Shown here: positions 16,524 to 26,595 of the stretch, in pieces | Position numbering within the stretch: position 1 is the first letter of the stretch | Layout of the letters: every line of letters starts with the position of its first letter | NCBI GenBank assembly: GCA_016845145.1 | Contig: JAERTE010000026.1 | Location: 1 to 64,000 of the forward strand | From: Rhodospirillaceae bacterium | GTDB lineage: Bacteria > Pseudomonadota > Alphaproteobacteria > Rhodospirillales > Casp-alpha2 | Direction of reading: 5' to 3' | DNA: 64,000 nt | Made by a program: the position numbers and the translations under genes | The notes under the pieces: model-generated | The model's input: only the letters and a program-made list of their open reading frames with translations | What the model was told of the DNA's origin: nothing | The model's database searches: none

Positions 16524-18056
16524 TCAGTGCCTCCAGGCGCGGAGTTTCGCCACCGCAGCGGCGGTGGCCGGATCATCGGGGGTGCCGTCGCCTTTCAGCG
16601 CGCTCAGCAACGGGCCGGCCAGCACCTTGCCCAGTTCGACGCCGAACTGATCGAAGCTGTTGATGTTCCAGATCACGCCTTCGACGAGCACTTTGTGCTC
16701 ATACAACGCCAGCAGTTGGCCGAGCCGGAAGGGATCGAGGGTGCGCAGCAAGATTACGGTACTCGGCCGATTGCCGGGGCAATGGTGATGCGGCGTCGCT
16801 GGGTCGGAGGTGCCGTTGGCCAGGGCCTCGGCCTGGGCCAGCATGTTGGCCAACAGCATGTCGTGGTGACCCGCCAGATCATGACCGGGCTCGGCGACGG
16901 CGATGAACTCCGCCGCCACCAATGCGGGGCCTTGGTGCAGAAGTTGATGGAAACTGTGTTGGCCGTTGGTGCCGGTGGCGCCGAAGATGACAGACGCCGG
17001 CGGGCCGCTGACGACATCGCCGGCGAGCGTCACGCCCTTGCCGTTACTCTCCATTTCGAGCTGCTGCAAATGCGCCGGCAGGTGGCGCAGGCGTTCGTCA
17101 TAAGGCAGAACGGCGCGCACGGGCAATTCCAGGAATATACGGTTCCACAGATCGGTCAGCGCCAGCAGCACCGGCAGGTTTTCACTGAGCGGCTGGTCGG
17201 CGAAATGCCGGTCCATGGCGCGCGCGCCGGCCAATAAATTCTCGAATCCTTCACCGCCGATGGCCAGTGCCGTCGACAGCCCAATCGACGACCACAACGA
17301 AAACCGTCCGCCAACGCCGTCGGCAAACGGAAACATCCGCGTGCTCGGGATGCCGAATTCAGCCGCCGCGGCGATGTTGGTCGAAAGCGCGCAGAAATGC
17401 TCCGCCACGGCATCTTCGCCCAGCGCATTCACAAGCCAGGCACGGGCCGATTTGGCGTTGGCCATGGTCTCTGCCGTGGTGAAGGTTTTCGATGCTACCA
17501 AAAACAGTGTCGCCGCCGGATCCAATCCATGCAGTGCCGTGCTCAGATCTGTGCCATCCACGTTGGCCACGTAATGAACGTTTGGCATCTCACTGCCGTT
17601 GCCCAGCGCCGTGGTGGCCGCCAAGGGCCCCTGGTGAGAACCGCCGATGCCGATGTTGACGACATCGCGAAACGGCAACCCTGTGGAGCCGGTTTCCGCG
17701 CCGGCGCGAACGGCGTCGGCGAAAGCGGTCATGGCAAGGTGCTGGTCCGTGCTCTCGTCGCGCAACGCCACGTGTGAAACGGCGCGGTTTTCCGTGGTGT
17801 TGATGGCTTGGCCCGCGAACATGGCGTCGCGGCGGCCTTCCACATCGGCGGCGCGGGCGATGTCGACGAGCAGTTCGAGCGTAACGGCTGTCAGGCGTTG
17901 GCGCGACAGATCAACGCTTAAGCCGTCCTCTTCCCAACTGAGCCCGCCTGCGCGAGCGGCGTCAGCGGCGAACATGTCGCTGAGCGTCATAGGCGCAACC
18001 GCTTCGCAGTGCGCTTCAAGGCGGGACCAAGCATCGGTTTTGGTTATGTCGGACAT
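16524..18056 (-). CDS. pgi: Glucose-6-phosphate isomerase
   Basis: 510 aa. It interconverts glucose-6-phosphate and fructose-6-phosphate. Family motifs are present: [19 protein letters not shown] for phosphate binding, [29 protein letters not shown] and the C-terminal [12 protein letters not shown] with the active-site lysine. It is shorter than the usual 540-550 aa, but all signatures are present. The start is taken as [10 protein letters not shown] at 18056. It is 74 bp downstream of the second M16 peptidase and immediately before mutL. Confidence 0.95.
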   Translation of the reverse strand: MSDITKTDAWSRLEAHCEAVAPMTLSDMFAADAARAGGLSWEEDGLSVDLSRQRLTAVTLELLVDIARAADVEGRRDAMFAGQAINTTENRAVSHVALRDESTDQHLAMTAFADAVRAGAETGSTGLPFRDVVNIGIGGSHQGPLAATTALGNGSEMPNVHYVANVDGTDLSTALHGLDPAATLFLVASKTFTTAETMANAKSARAWLVNALGEDAVAEHFCALSTNIAAAAEFGIPSTRMFPFADGVGGRFSLWSSIGLSTALAIGGEGFENLLAGARAMDRHFADQPLSENLPVLLALTDLWNRIFLELPVRAVLPYDERLRHLPAHLQQLEMESNGKGVTLAGDVVSGPPASVIFGATGTNGQHSFHQLLHQGPALVAAEFIAVAEPGHDLAGHHDMLLANMLAQAEALANGTSDPATPHHHCPGNRPSTVILLRTLDPFRLGQLLALYEHKVLVEGVIWNINSFDQFGVELGKVLAGPLLSALKGDGTPDDPATAAAVAKLRAWRH

Positions 18057-18130
18057 GGCTTTTTCGGCTCTCATGGGATCGCCAGCCTAGCAAAGCAGAG
18101 CGCTAGCAACCAGCCGCTGAGCCTGCAGGT

Positions 18131-19450
18131 TTATCTGGTAACCGCAATACCTTCGGGCTTGCCCACCACGACAGTGGTCAAGCGTTTGGTATCCAACAAT
18201 TTTTTTGCCACCCGCGCGATATCGGCACGGGTCACGGCTTCGATGAAGCCGTTGCGTTTTTGCAAATAATCGATGCCCAGGCCGGAGATTTGCATACCCA
18301 CCAGCATGCGGGCGATTCGGCCGCTCGATGAAAACCGCAGCGGGAACGCGCCCGTCAAATAGGTGCGTGCATCGGTGAGTTCCGCATCAGAGACGCCCTT
18401 TTCGGCCATGCGTTGCCATTCCTCGGCAATGATTTTGAGCGTTTCCGCGACGCGCGCATTGGCCGTGCCGGCGCCGCCCAGCAACATCGCCGTGGCATTG
18501 AACGGATACAGGCTGGAGTGCACGGAATAGGCCAGGCCGCGCTTTTCGCGAACCTCTGCATAAAGGCGCGAGGTAAACCCGCCACCGCCGAGGATGCGGT
18601 TCATGACGTAAGCCGCGTAGTAATCGGGGTCCTCACGTTTCAAGCCAAGGTCTGCGAACACCAGCTTGCTTTGCGGCACGTTTTTTTCAATGACGATGGT
18701 TTTACCGTTGGTCGCCGGCGCGACTTCGGGCAAGGCCCAGGGCGCAGCCTCGGCGGGCAAGCCACCGAAAGTCTGGTCGAGAAGCTTGCCCAGCATTTCC
18801 GGCGTGACATCGCCGACGGCGCCGACGAGCAGGTTGTCGCGTGCCAGACGGCGTTTGACGAACCCATGTAAATCGTCGGCGGAAATGGATTCTATGCTGT
18901 CTTTGGTGCCGTCCGTTGGACGCCCGTAAGGATGGTCCGGAAACAGGGTCTGCATCAGCTTGCGGCTGGCAATGGCGCTCGGGTCTTCCTTATCTTGTTT
19001 GATGCCGATGAGAATTTGCGCGCGCATGCGGCTGAGCGGCTCGGCATCGAAGCGAGGACGGGTGAGGGCTGATTGCAGAAGTCCGAAGGCCTGGTCGCGG
19101 TTGTGGGTCAGCGTGCGCAGGTGGCCGCCGAAATTGTCCTTGCCGGCATCGAAGCCCAAGGAAATGGCATTGTCTTCGAGGGTTTGTTGAAAGGTCTTGG
19201 AGTCCAGTTCACCGGCGCCTTCATCAAGCATGGATGAAGCAAAGTTGGCGAGGCCTTCCTTGCCGGCCGGATCAAGGGCGGCGCCACCGCGAAAGGTGAA
19301 GCGCAGATTGATGATCGGGTTGCGCGGGTCATGCACAAGCCACGCTTCAATGCCGCCGGGGCTGACGACCCGTTGCACATCAACCGCTTTGGCGGGTCCG
19401 GAGAATGCCCAGATGGCGATCAGCGCGGAGACGAAGATGAAACGGATCAT
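18131..19450 (-). CDS. M16 family peptidase, non-catalytic subunit
   Basis: 439 aa with a signal peptide (MIRFIFVSALIAIWAFSG, cleavage near AKA-VD), hence periplasmic. It has two M16 repeats (about 25-230 and 230-439), with typical LNRILGGGGFTSRLYAEVREKRGLAYSV in shortened form at LGGGGFTSRLYAEVREKRGL. The zinc motif HxxEH is absent: the equivalent position reads GLANFASSMLDEGA. It is therefore the inactive partner of the adjacent upstream M16 peptidase, with which it overlaps by ATGA. Such pairs form heterodimeric processing-peptidase-like complexes. Confidence 0.9.
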   Translation of the reverse strand: MIRFIFVSALIAIWAFSGPAKAVDVQRVVSPGGIEAWLVHDPRNPIINLRFTFRGGAALDPAGKEGLANFASSMLDEGAGELDSKTFQQTLEDNAISLGFDAGKDNFGGHLRTLTHNRDQAFGLLQSALTRPRFDAEPLSRMRAQILIGIKQDKEDPSAIASRKLMQTLFPDHPYGRPTDGTKDSIESISADDLHGFVKRRLARDNLLVGAVGDVTPEMLGKLLDQTFGGLPAEAAPWALPEVAPATNGKTIVIEKNVPQSKLVFADLGLKREDPDYYAAYVMNRILGGGGFTSRLYAEVREKRGLAYSVHSSLYPFNATAMLLGGAGTANARVAETLKIIAEEWQRMAEKGVSDAELTDARTYLTGAFPLRFSSSGRIARMLVGMQISGLGIDYLQKRNGFIEAVTRADIARVAKKLLDTKRLTTVVVGKPEGIAVTR

Positions 19451-20793
19451 GGCGTGGACTCCGGCAGCAACAGGCCGGTAACCGAGCGTCGTTCATCGAA
19501 CGTGGCGCGGGCGGCGGCAGTGATTTGATCCAGGGTCACAGCAGCTATGCGCTCGGGCCAGGCTTCGACCTCGGCGACGGTTATGCCGACCGCCAACGCC
19601 GACCCCAATGAGCGCGCGCCGCCAGACAGCGAGTCGCGCGCGTAAATGGCCTCCGCCTGCATGCGCGCCTTGGCGCGGCGGAGTTCATCGGCTGTGACGC
19701 CATTTTTCCGGAACAGGGCAATTTCCGCCTCCATTGCCTTTTCCAGGGCGGGCATGGAGACATCGCCGCGCGGACTGGCATAGAACACGAAACGGCCTGG
19801 TCCCCGGTCATCGCCGGAATAGTAAGCCCCGGCGGAGACCGCTAACTTGTCGTCCACGACCAGCTTTCGGTAAAGCCGGCTTGAAGCGCCGCTGCCGACG
19901 ATATCGGCCAGCACTTCCAACGGGTACGCGTGTTGCTGGTCACCCCAAAGCAGGCCAGGTGCGACGAACGTGCGGCGCCAAGACGGCTGGCGTACGCGTT
20001 TATCGCGATGCACCACGCGGCGGGCCGATTTTTGCGGCGGTTCCTTGGCGCGTGAGCGCGAGACCGGCGCACCGGCCGGGATAACGCCATAGTATTTCTC
20101 AGCCAATGGTTTCAATCTGGCGGCGGTCATGTCGCCGGCGACCACTAAAATGGCGTTGTTGGGCCGGTAAAAACGTTTGTAGAAGGCCAATATGCGGTTG
20201 ATGTCGAGCGCCTTGATGTCGTGCTCCCAGCCGATGATCGGGTTACGGTAGGGATGATTCAAGAACAGGCTGGCGTTGATATGTTCGCCAAGAATGGCAC
20301 CGGGGTTGTTGTCGGTGCGCGAGCGCCGTTCTTCCAGCACCACTTGACGCTCGGGTTCGACCTCAGCGGGCGTGATCACCAAATTGGTCATACGGTCGGC
20401 TTCCAGCGCCATCACGGTTTCCAATCGATCAACGGCGATGGTTTGGAAATAGGCGGTGTAATCATGCGAAGTGAAGGCGTTTTCCCGTCCGCCGTTGCGG
20501 GCGACGATTTCGGAGAACTCGCCGGGTTTTCGCGTCTTGGTGCCTTTGAACATCAAGTGCTCAAGAAAATGCGCGATACCGGATTCGCCAGGTCCCTCAT
20601 CAGCGGATCCGACCCGGTACCAGACCATATGTGTCACCACCGGAACGCGCGGATTGTTGACCACCACGACATCCATGCCGTTTTCCAAAGTAAATGTCTC
20701 TGGGTTAAAGACGCCCGCCCATGCGGTGCCGGCGAGCATAGAAAAACCGATGGCGGCAGCTAGAGAGACGATTTTCCGGAAAAAGGGAATCAT
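19447..20793 (-). CDS. M16 family zinc peptidase, catalytic subunit
   Basis: 448 aa with a signal peptide (MIPFFRKIVSLAAAIGFSML, cleavage near AWA-GV). The inverted zinc motif HFLEH is in GESGIAHFLEHLMFKG, with the distal Glu in the following EVEPERQVVLEE segment, so this subunit should be active. The C-terminal half has VGSGASSRLYRKLV. The partner lacking HxxEH follows directly. The start at 20793 is chosen because it gives a proper signal sequence. Context (bamF, lspA) suggests envelope protein quality control, which is inference. Confidence 0.92.
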   Translation of the reverse strand: MIPFFRKIVSLAAAIGFSMLAGTAWAGVFNPETFTLENGMDVVVVNNPRVPVVTHMVWYRVGSADEGPGESGIAHFLEHLMFKGTKTRKPGEFSEIVARNGGRENAFTSHDYTAYFQTIAVDRLETVMALEADRMTNLVITPAEVEPERQVVLEERRSRTDNNPGAILGEHINASLFLNHPYRNPIIGWEHDIKALDINRILAFYKRFYRPNNAILVVAGDMTAARLKPLAEKYYGVIPAGAPVSRSRAKEPPQKSARRVVHRDKRVRQPSWRRTFVAPGLLWGDQQHAYPLEVLADIVGSGASSRLYRKLVVDDKLAVSAGAYYSGDDRGPGRFVFYASPRGDVSMPALEKAMEAEIALFRKNGVTADELRRAKARMQAEAIYARDSLSGGARSLGSALAVGITVAEVEAWPERIAAVTLDQITAAARATFDERRSVTGLLLPESTP

Positions 20794-20910
20794 GAATCCT
20801 CGCGCTTTTGATTGGAGCCCGGCGAACATGGCGCACGAACAGGGCATAAATATGGCAGGTGTGGAGGATTATACACTTGAAAACACCGTGATCGGCGGTG
20901 GTCTCGACGT

Positions 20911-21468
20911 TCAGAAATCAAGAAGACCTTTGCGTGGTGTCTTGCGTTTGATTTCGGGGACTTTGCCGTCCGTGATCGGCTTGCCTAAGGCCTGGTTCTC
21001 CATGATGCGTTTTTGTTCTTTTTTCGGATCGACGACAGTGCCGGGATAGGGCGCATCATCGACCCAGAAGATCAGTTTGTCGATAAAGCGCCGGTCTTCC
21101 TTGGCCAGAACCGATGATTCGTCGTTCACCTTTTCGCGAATGGCCGGATCGGCGGTATTGGCGCCGGTTTTCGACAGCAACACATTCGTGCCGCGGCTAT
21201 CCCCGCCTGTGGCCGGCTGGCGGGGTTGTTGGTTGCGGAGCACGGCGGAACGGGCCACATCGCGCGGCGATACCCGCTGCGGACGGTCCGCGCCCGGTTG
21301 CGGCGGCCTGAGGCCGAATTCCGGCGGCAATGTCAAAGGCGGGCGTTTGTAGACGACAAATTCGTCGGGGCCCGATTTCTTCCCGCCAACGGCTTTGCGC
21401 ATGGACTCGCACCCCGTCGCGGCGAATACCACGGCAATTAGGCCAATGAGGATCAAGTTGCGTTTCAC
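20911..21468 (-). CDS. BamF-like outer-membrane assembly lipoprotein (DUF3035)
   Basis: 185 aa. The N-terminal lipoprotein signal MKRNLILIGLIAVVF ends in lipobox AATGC (Cys20). The mature protein begins with FVVYKRPPLTLPPEFGLRPP, the proline-rich signature of DUF3035, named BamF in Caulobacter where it is an alphaproteobacterial component of the beta-barrel assembly machine. The rest is polar and low in structure. It lies between lspA, whose product processes lipoproteins such as this, and the M16 pair, the usual arrangement in this class. Confidence 0.85.
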   Translation of the reverse strand: MKRNLILIGLIAVVFAATGCESMRKAVGGKKSGPDEFVVYKRPPLTLPPEFGLRPPQPGADRPQRVSPRDVARSAVLRNQQPRQPATGGDSRGTNVLLSKTGANTADPAIREKVNDESSVLAKEDRRFIDKLIFWVDDAPYPGTVVDPKKEQKRIMENQALGKPITDGKVPEIKRKTPRKGLLDF

Positions 21469-21532
21469 GATTTTGGAAATTGCCCGTTAATCTACTAAAA
21501 ACTTACGCTTGTTGACCCGGTTTTTCAACCAA

Positions 21533-22027
21533 TCAACCCTCATTATCGCCAAACAGCGAATCGATGATCAATATTGCAGCCCCGACGGAAATGCCCATAT
21601 CCGCCACGTTGAAGGCTGGCCAATGGTATCCGCTAACATGGAAATCGAGAAAGTCCACCACCGCGCCGACCCGAACCCGGTCGATCACATTGCCGATGGC
21701 ACCACCGATAATCATCCCAAGCGCCGCCGCCAACCAGGGTTTGTGCACCCGCCAAAGCCACACCCCCAGAGCAGTTGCGATGGCCAGGGCAAGGGCTGAG
21801 AGCATCCAGCGCCCGAACTCAGCGCCGCCACCAAACATACCGAAGCTGACCCCGGTATTGAGCCCGAGCACGAGATTGAAAAACGGCGTAACGGTGATCA
21901 CCGTCGGCGGGTTCATGACCTCGGTAATGATCCACCACTTGCTCACCTGATCGAGGATCAGTGTGGCAAACCCCAGAGCAACGCCCCGCCGGCGCATGCT
22001 GTCAATGCTCATGCGATCTGTGGCCAT
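21533..22027 (-). CDS. lspA: Lipoprotein signal peptidase (signal peptidase II)
   Basis: 164 aa inner-membrane aspartyl protease. Four hydrophobic segments are visible, and the two catalytic Asp are in GNVIDRVRVGAVVDFLDF and FNVADMGIS. The ATG at 22027 overlaps the last base of the ileS stop, so the two are translationally coupled. The frame runs further upstream inside ileS but without family resemblance. BamF and the two alpha/beta or MBL lipoproteins elsewhere in this window would be its substrates. Confidence 0.95.
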   Translation of the reverse strand: MATDRMSIDSMRRRGVALGFATLILDQVSKWWIITEVMNPPTVITVTPFFNLVLGLNTGVSFGMFGGGAEFGRWMLSALALAIATALGVWLWRVHKPWLAAALGMIIGGAIGNVIDRVRVGAVVDFLDFHVSGYHWPAFNVADMGISVGAAILIIDSLFGDNEG

Positions 22028-24867
22028 TACTGTCCGGGCAATGCCTGGTGGTGATCGGCGGCGTCGGCGCAACGGTTGCACGCGCTTGGATGGTCGATGT
22101 TGGAGCCAACCTCTTCCAAAACCTGGTAACAACGCTCGCACTTTTCGCCGCTAGCAGGCGATGGTACGACCGCGACGTCAGCAACATCTTCCAGTGTAAA
22201 GGCGTCAGCAGGCGCATCGCTGTCGGCGAACGAGACGTCGGACGTGATGAACAATTCGGCTGCATCCATGCTGTCGAACAGCTTTGCGGTCTCCGCCGGA
22301 GCATAAACCACGGGTGCGGCCTGCAGGCTGGACCCGATGCGCTTTTCCGCCCGTTCTTTTTCCAGCGCGCCGGTGACGACACGGCGTACGCTTCGAAGCT
22401 TGCTCCATTTTGCGGCCAGTTCTTCGTCGCGCCAATCGTCGGGAATATCGGGGAAGGTGCGCAGGTGCACACTGTTGCCGGCCGAGCGGTCCGGGTGACG
22501 GGTCAGCCAGGCTTCTTCGGCGGTGAAGCAGATGAAAGGCGCTAGCCAAGCCGTCAGGCAATCGAACAGGATATCCAAGACCGTGCGTGCGGCGCGGCGG
22601 CGGGTATCGTCCAGCCGGTCGCAGTAAAGACTGTCTTTGCGGATATCGAGATAGAAGGCCGAGAGATCCTGGGCGCAGAAATTGTGCAGTTCCGTAAACA
22701 AAGCATGGAACTCGAAGTCGTCACAGGCTTTGCGCATGCGCTGATCCATCAACCAGATGCGGTGCAGCGTCCAGCGCTCCAGTTCCGGCATCTCGGCGAT
22801 GTCCAGTTTTTCGGCGTCGGAAAATCCGTTCAGGTTGCCGAGAATGAAGCGCAGCGTGTTGCGCAGCCGCCGGTAGACGTCGGAATGCTGCTTCAGGATG
22901 TCCTGACCGATGCGCAGATCTTCCGAGTAATCCGAACCAACCACCCAAAGTCGCAGGATATCGGCACCCTGTTGGTTGTAGACGTTCTGCGGCTCGACGA
23001 TATTGCCCAGCGATTTCGACATTTTCTGGCCGTCCTCGGCCATGACGAAGCCGTGCGTCAGCACCGCTTCATAGGGCGCACGGCCCCGTGTGCCGCATGA
23101 TTCCAGCAAGCTGGAATGGAACCAGCCGCGATGTTGGTCGGAACCTTCCAGATACAGCGATGCGGGCCATTGCAACTCCGGACGGTCTTCCAGAACGAAT
23201 GTGTGCGTGGAGCCGGAATCAAACCACACGTCCAAGATATCAGTCACTTGTTCGAAGTCGTCGGCGTTGTAGTCGTTGCCCAAGAAGCGTTCCGGCGGAG
23301 ATGCAAACCATGCATCGGCGCCTTCTTCTTCGAACGCGGCGACGACGCGGTCCATGACCGCCTGGTCGCGAAGCGGCTCGCCGGTTTCCTTGTTGACGAA
23401 CACTGTGATCGGCACGCCCCAGGCGCGTTGGCGCGATACGCACCAATCGGGCCGGTCGGCGATCATGCCCCGCAGGCGTTTCTGGCCCGATGCCGGGACA
23501 AAGCGGGTTTCATCGATGGCCTTCAGCGCCGTGTCGCGCAGTCCCGTGGTCTCCATGGAGATAAACCACTGTGCCGTGTTGCGGAAGATCAGCGGTTTCT
23601 TGGAACGCCAACTGTGCGGGTAGCGGTGGACTAGAGAGCCCCGGCCCATCAGGGCGCCGGCATCTTGCAGCAGGTCAGCCACGTCGCCGTTGCATTTGTA
23701 GACATGCCAACCGGCAACCATGGGGACGTGGTCGTAAAAGCAACCGTCCTCGCCAACCGTTTGCGGCACTTCGATGCCGTTGGCCATGCCCAGCACCCAG
23801 TCATCGGCACCGTGGCCGGGCGCGATGTGGACGATGCCCGTGCCTTCCTCGGTGGTGGCGAAATCGGCGGCCAGGGCCGGCACGTCGAATTCAAACCCGC
23901 CACCGTCCGCTTGGCCGTTCAAGGGATGCCGGCAGAGCGTGCCTTCCAGCGCCTCGCCCTTGAAGTGCTCGAGCGCATTGTGTCCGGTAATGCCGCATTC
24001 AGCCGTGAAGGCATCAAGCCGTGCTTCCGCGATAACCAGTTTACGGCCTTGCTGGACACGGCTGTCTTCAGCGGTGCCGGTCACCTCGATCAGCACATAG
24101 TCGATCTCAGCGCCGTACGCCACGGCGCGGTTGCCGGGCATGGTCCAAGGCGTCGTCGTCCAGATGACGATCGAGGCGTCTTCGATGGCCGAAAGGTTGG
24201 TTTGCTTTACGGGAAAGGCAACAAAGATGGTGGTCGAGGTGTGGTCGAAATACTCGACCTCGGCCTCGGCCAGGGCGGTTTTTTCCACCGGCGACCACAT
24301 GACGGGCTTGGCGCCCTTATATAGAGACCCGTCCATCAGGAACTTGCCCAACTCACCGGCAATGCGGGCTTCGGCGCCGTAGCTCATGGTCGTGTATGGA
24401 TTGTCCCACTCACCGATGACGCCGAGCCGCTTGAATTCATCGCGCTGGATATCGATCCATTCTTCAGCAAATTCGCGGCATTCCTGGCGGAACTGGACGA
24501 TCGGCACTTCGTCCTTGTCGCGTTTCTTCTTGCGGTATTTTTCCTCGATCTTCCACTCGATCGGCAAGCCGTGACAATCCCAGCCCGGCACGTAGTGCGA
24601 ATCCTTGCCCATCATCTGCTGTGAGCGCACGATCACATCTTTGAGGATTTTGTTGAGCGCATGACCGATGTGCAGATGCCCGTTGGCGTAGGGCGGGCCA
24701 TCATGCAGGATGAACTTCTCCCGCCCCTCGGCTGTCGCACGGTGATGACGGAACAACTCCGTCTTTTCCCAATGCGCCAGCAGTTCGGGTTCGCGCCTGG
24801 GCAGCCCGGCCTTCATGGGGAATTCGGTTTTCGGTAGGTAAACGGTTGATTTGTAATCGACGCTCAT
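22027..24867 (-). CDS. ileS: Isoleucyl-tRNA synthetase
   Basis: 946 aa class I synthetase. HIGH motif is in PPYANGHLHIGHALNKIL and KMSKS in GQKMSKSLGNIV. The editing (CP1) domain includes TTPWTMPGNRAVAYG. The C-terminal zinc finger CERCYQVLEEVG with CNRCADA marks the standard bacterial type. WDCHGLPIEWKIE is the usual signature of the connective region. It lies 3 bp downstream of ribF and overlaps lspA, the conserved ribF-ileS-lspA order. Confidence 0.98.
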   Translation of the reverse strand: MSVDYKSTVYLPKTEFPMKAGLPRREPELLAHWEKTELFRHHRATAEGREKFILHDGPPYANGHLHIGHALNKILKDVIVRSQQMMGKDSHYVPGWDCHGLPIEWKIEEKYRKKKRDKDEVPIVQFRQECREFAEEWIDIQRDEFKRLGVIGEWDNPYTTMSYGAEARIAGELGKFLMDGSLYKGAKPVMWSPVEKTALAEAEVEYFDHTSTTIFVAFPVKQTNLSAIEDASIVIWTTTPWTMPGNRAVAYGAEIDYVLIEVTGTAEDSRVQQGRKLVIAEARLDAFTAECGITGHNALEHFKGEALEGTLCRHPLNGQADGGGFEFDVPALAADFATTEEGTGIVHIAPGHGADDWVLGMANGIEVPQTVGEDGCFYDHVPMVAGWHVYKCNGDVADLLQDAGALMGRGSLVHRYPHSWRSKKPLIFRNTAQWFISMETTGLRDTALKAIDETRFVPASGQKRLRGMIADRPDWCVSRQRAWGVPITVFVNKETGEPLRDQAVMDRVVAAFEEEGADAWFASPPERFLGNDYNADDFEQVTDILDVWFDSGSTHTFVLEDRPELQWPASLYLEGSDQHRGWFHSSLLESCGTRGRAPYEAVLTHGFVMAEDGQKMSKSLGNIVEPQNVYNQQGADILRLWVVGSDYSEDLRIGQDILKQHSDVYRRLRNTLRFILGNLNGFSDAEKLDIAEMPELERWTLHRIWLMDQRMRKACDDFEFHALFTELHNFCAQDLSAFYLDIRKDSLYCDRLDDTRRRAARTVLDILFDCLTAWLAPFICFTAEEAWLTRHPDRSAGNSVHLRTFPDIPDDWRDEELAAKWSKLRSVRRVVTGALEKERAEKRIGSSLQAAPVVYAPAETAKLFDSMDAAELFITSDVSFADSDAPADAFTLEDVADVAVVPSPASGEKCERCYQVLEEVGSNIDHPSACNRCADAADHHQALPGQ

Positions 24868-24870
24868 GTC

Positions 24871-25821
24871 TTAACTCGCCTGCTTCTCTTTCAAAATCCC
24901 GCGTGCCGTTTCGCAATCCGCGGCGATTTGTGCCTTTAATGAATCCAATCCGTCAAACTTCTTTTCTTCCCGAATGCGCTCAACCAGCGCGATGGTAATT
25001 CGCTCGCCGTAGAGATCGCCGTCGAAATCGAAGGCATGGGCCTCCAGCACCACATCCTCGCCGCCAAACGTTGGCCGCACGCCGATGTTGGCGACGCCAT
25101 CCATCCAAGTCTCGGTCGCACCTTCCAAATGACCAATGCGCACGGCATAGACGCCCAATTCCGGGCGCACCACGGAACCCAGGTGTAAGTTCAATGTCGG
25201 GAATCCGATGGTCCGGCCGCGTTTGTCGCCGTGCGCCACACGGCCCTCGATTTCGAAAGGCCGCCCTAAGATGTCGGCGGCGCCGTTTACATCACCGGCG
25301 CGCAAGCAGTTGCGTACCCGGGTTGAAGAATAGACCTCGCCATTGGCATCCTCGACGGCGCTGACGGCGGTAAACCCGAAACCCAGTTTCTGCCCCATGG
25401 CCAGCAACATCTCGCAATTGCCGCCGCGGTTGTGGCCGAATACGAAGTCGTAACCAGCCACCACGTGACGCGCGCCGAAACCATCGACCAGCACCTGAGT
25501 GATGAATTCTTCCGCCGGACGGCGCGAGAAATCAGCATTGAAACGTTGCACGATCATGGCGTCGACGCCGAGTTTTTCCAGAGCGCGCGCCTTGGCGCGG
25601 AACGGGGTTAGGCGAAACGGCGGTTGGTCGGGTTTGAATACGCGCCTCGGATGCGGCTCAAACGTCAGTACCGCCCAGGGCAATTTGCCGGCACGCGCGA
25701 TACGTCCGGCCTCGCCGATGACACCTTGGTGGCCCAGGTGCACGCCGTCGAAGTTGCCGACAGCGATGGCGGCACCGCGGGCCTCGTTGGGCAGGGTTTC
25801 GAAATGGCGGTATATACGCAT
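24871..25821 (-). CDS. ribF: Bifunctional riboflavin kinase / FAD synthetase
   Basis: 316 aa. The N-terminal FAD-synthetase domain (about 1-180) starts with the nucleotidyl-transfer motif GNFDGVHLGHQGVI and has VAGYDFVFGHNRGGN and STRVRN. The C-terminal riboflavin-kinase domain (about 183-310) has GDKRGRTIGFPTLNL. It makes FMN and FAD from riboflavin and ATP. It is the first gene of the minus-strand run ribF-ileS-lspA; the upstream MaoC gene is separated by a strong terminator. Confidence 0.96.
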   Translation of the reverse strand: MRIYRHFETLPNEARGAAIAVGNFDGVHLGHQGVIGEAGRIARAGKLPWAVLTFEPHPRRVFKPDQPPFRLTPFRAKARALEKLGVDAMIVQRFNADFSRRPAEEFITQVLVDGFGARHVVAGYDFVFGHNRGGNCEMLLAMGQKLGFGFTAVSAVEDANGEVYSSTRVRNCLRAGDVNGAADILGRPFEIEGRVAHGDKRGRTIGFPTLNLHLGSVVRPELGVYAVRIGHLEGATETWMDGVANIGVRPTFGGEDVVLEAHAFDFDGDLYGERITIALVERIREEKKFDGLDSLKAQIAADCETARGILKEKQAS

Positions 25822-25902
25822 GGCGGCACAAGGTGTCAGCGTGCCCGGGTTGGGTCAAGTCCGCTGAGTTTCCAGTAAAAATGATAAATCCGATGTACAA
25901 CG

Positions 25903-25940
25903 AAAAGGGCGCCGCCGGGTCGTTGACCACGGCGGCGCCC
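25903..25940 (-). terminator. Rho-independent terminator after the MaoC hydratase
   Basis: Perfect 11-bp GC-rich arms (25907-25917 and 25930-25940) enclose a 12-nt loop. On the minus strand the second arm is followed by TTTT (25903-25906). It lies 26 bp after the MaoC stop and separates that gene from ribF. Confidence 0.85.
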
Positions 25941-25965
25941 AAATCTCAATAGGAGCGATCGCGGA

Positions 25966-26418
25966 CTACTTGACGCGCGTCGGCACCATAATCGTCGCTT
26001 CGCCGTCAACCACCGGCTTGCCACCGACGGAACAGACGGTTTTCATCTCGATGAAATGCTTCTCCGGGATCATTTTGGTGATCGTGCAGGTGGCGGTCAC
26101 GGTGTCGCCGGAGCGCACCGGCGCCTTGAAGCGCAATGCCTGGCTGACGTAGATACAGCCCGGCCCCGGCAATTTGGTGCCGATCACGGTGGAAATGAAC
26201 GCCGCCGTCAGCATGCCGTGGGCGATACGGCCCTCGAAGATGGTCTCGCTAGCGAACTCGTGGTTCAGGTGGACGGGGTTGGTATCACCGGACATGCCGG
26301 CGAAAGTGATGATATCTGCATCGGTGACGGTTTTGGCGAAAACATCGGTCATGCCTTCTTCCAAATCCTCAAAGTAGTAGCCGTGCAGTTGATCCATGGG
26401 GTTGGTCATGGTGTCCAT
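25966..26418 (-). CDS. MaoC-domain (R)-specific enoyl-CoA hydratase
   Basis: 150 aa single hot-dog domain. The hydratase-2 catalytic pair is in GDTNPVHLN (Asp45, His50), followed by RIAHGMLTAAFISTVIGT, the standard signature. PhaJ-type enzymes of this kind turn enoyl-CoA from beta-oxidation into (R)-3-hydroxyacyl-CoA for polyhydroxyalkanoate synthesis. That role fits the phasin gene at 61648-62133, which has the same TGC-N3-GCA palindromes upstream. The start at 26418 is preferred because GGAGAG lies 8-10 bp before it. Acyl chain preference cannot be read. Confidence 0.85.
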   Translation of the reverse strand: MDTMTNPMDQLHGYYFEDLEEGMTDVFAKTVTDADIITFAGMSGDTNPVHLNHEFASETIFEGRIAHGMLTAAFISTVIGTKLPGPGCIYVSQALRFKAPVRSGDTVTATCTITKMIPEKHFIEMKTVCSVGGKPVVDGEATIMVPTRVK

Positions 26419-26451
26419 ACTCGCTTCTCTCCGGCAAAAGTTAAATTCTAT

Positions 26452-26536
26452 TGCGTTGCAAAAAAATGCTGCAGTGCGAAGTTAGGTGATATTTCAGTGA
26501 TTAGCAACATGTGCATCGCACAAATTTTTGCAGTGC
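26452..26536. promoter_or_regulatory. Cluster of TGC-N3-GCA palindromes between MaoC and M23 genes
   Basis: TGC-GTT-GCA at 26452-26460 (arms TTGC/GCAA) and TGTGC-ATC-GCACA at 26510-26522 are perfect palindromes. Near matches TGC-AGT-GC occur at 26470-26477 and 26529-26536. The region lies upstream of both the MaoC gene (minus) and the M23 gene (plus). The motif resembles the TGC-rich sites described for the PHA regulator PhaR of Paracoccus. Regulator assignment is inference. Confidence 0.5.
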
Positions 26537-26595
26537 CGAATACTGGGAGATGATTTTTTGGCGACGTTCGATCTGGTTCCTGTTAGGTATTGTTG

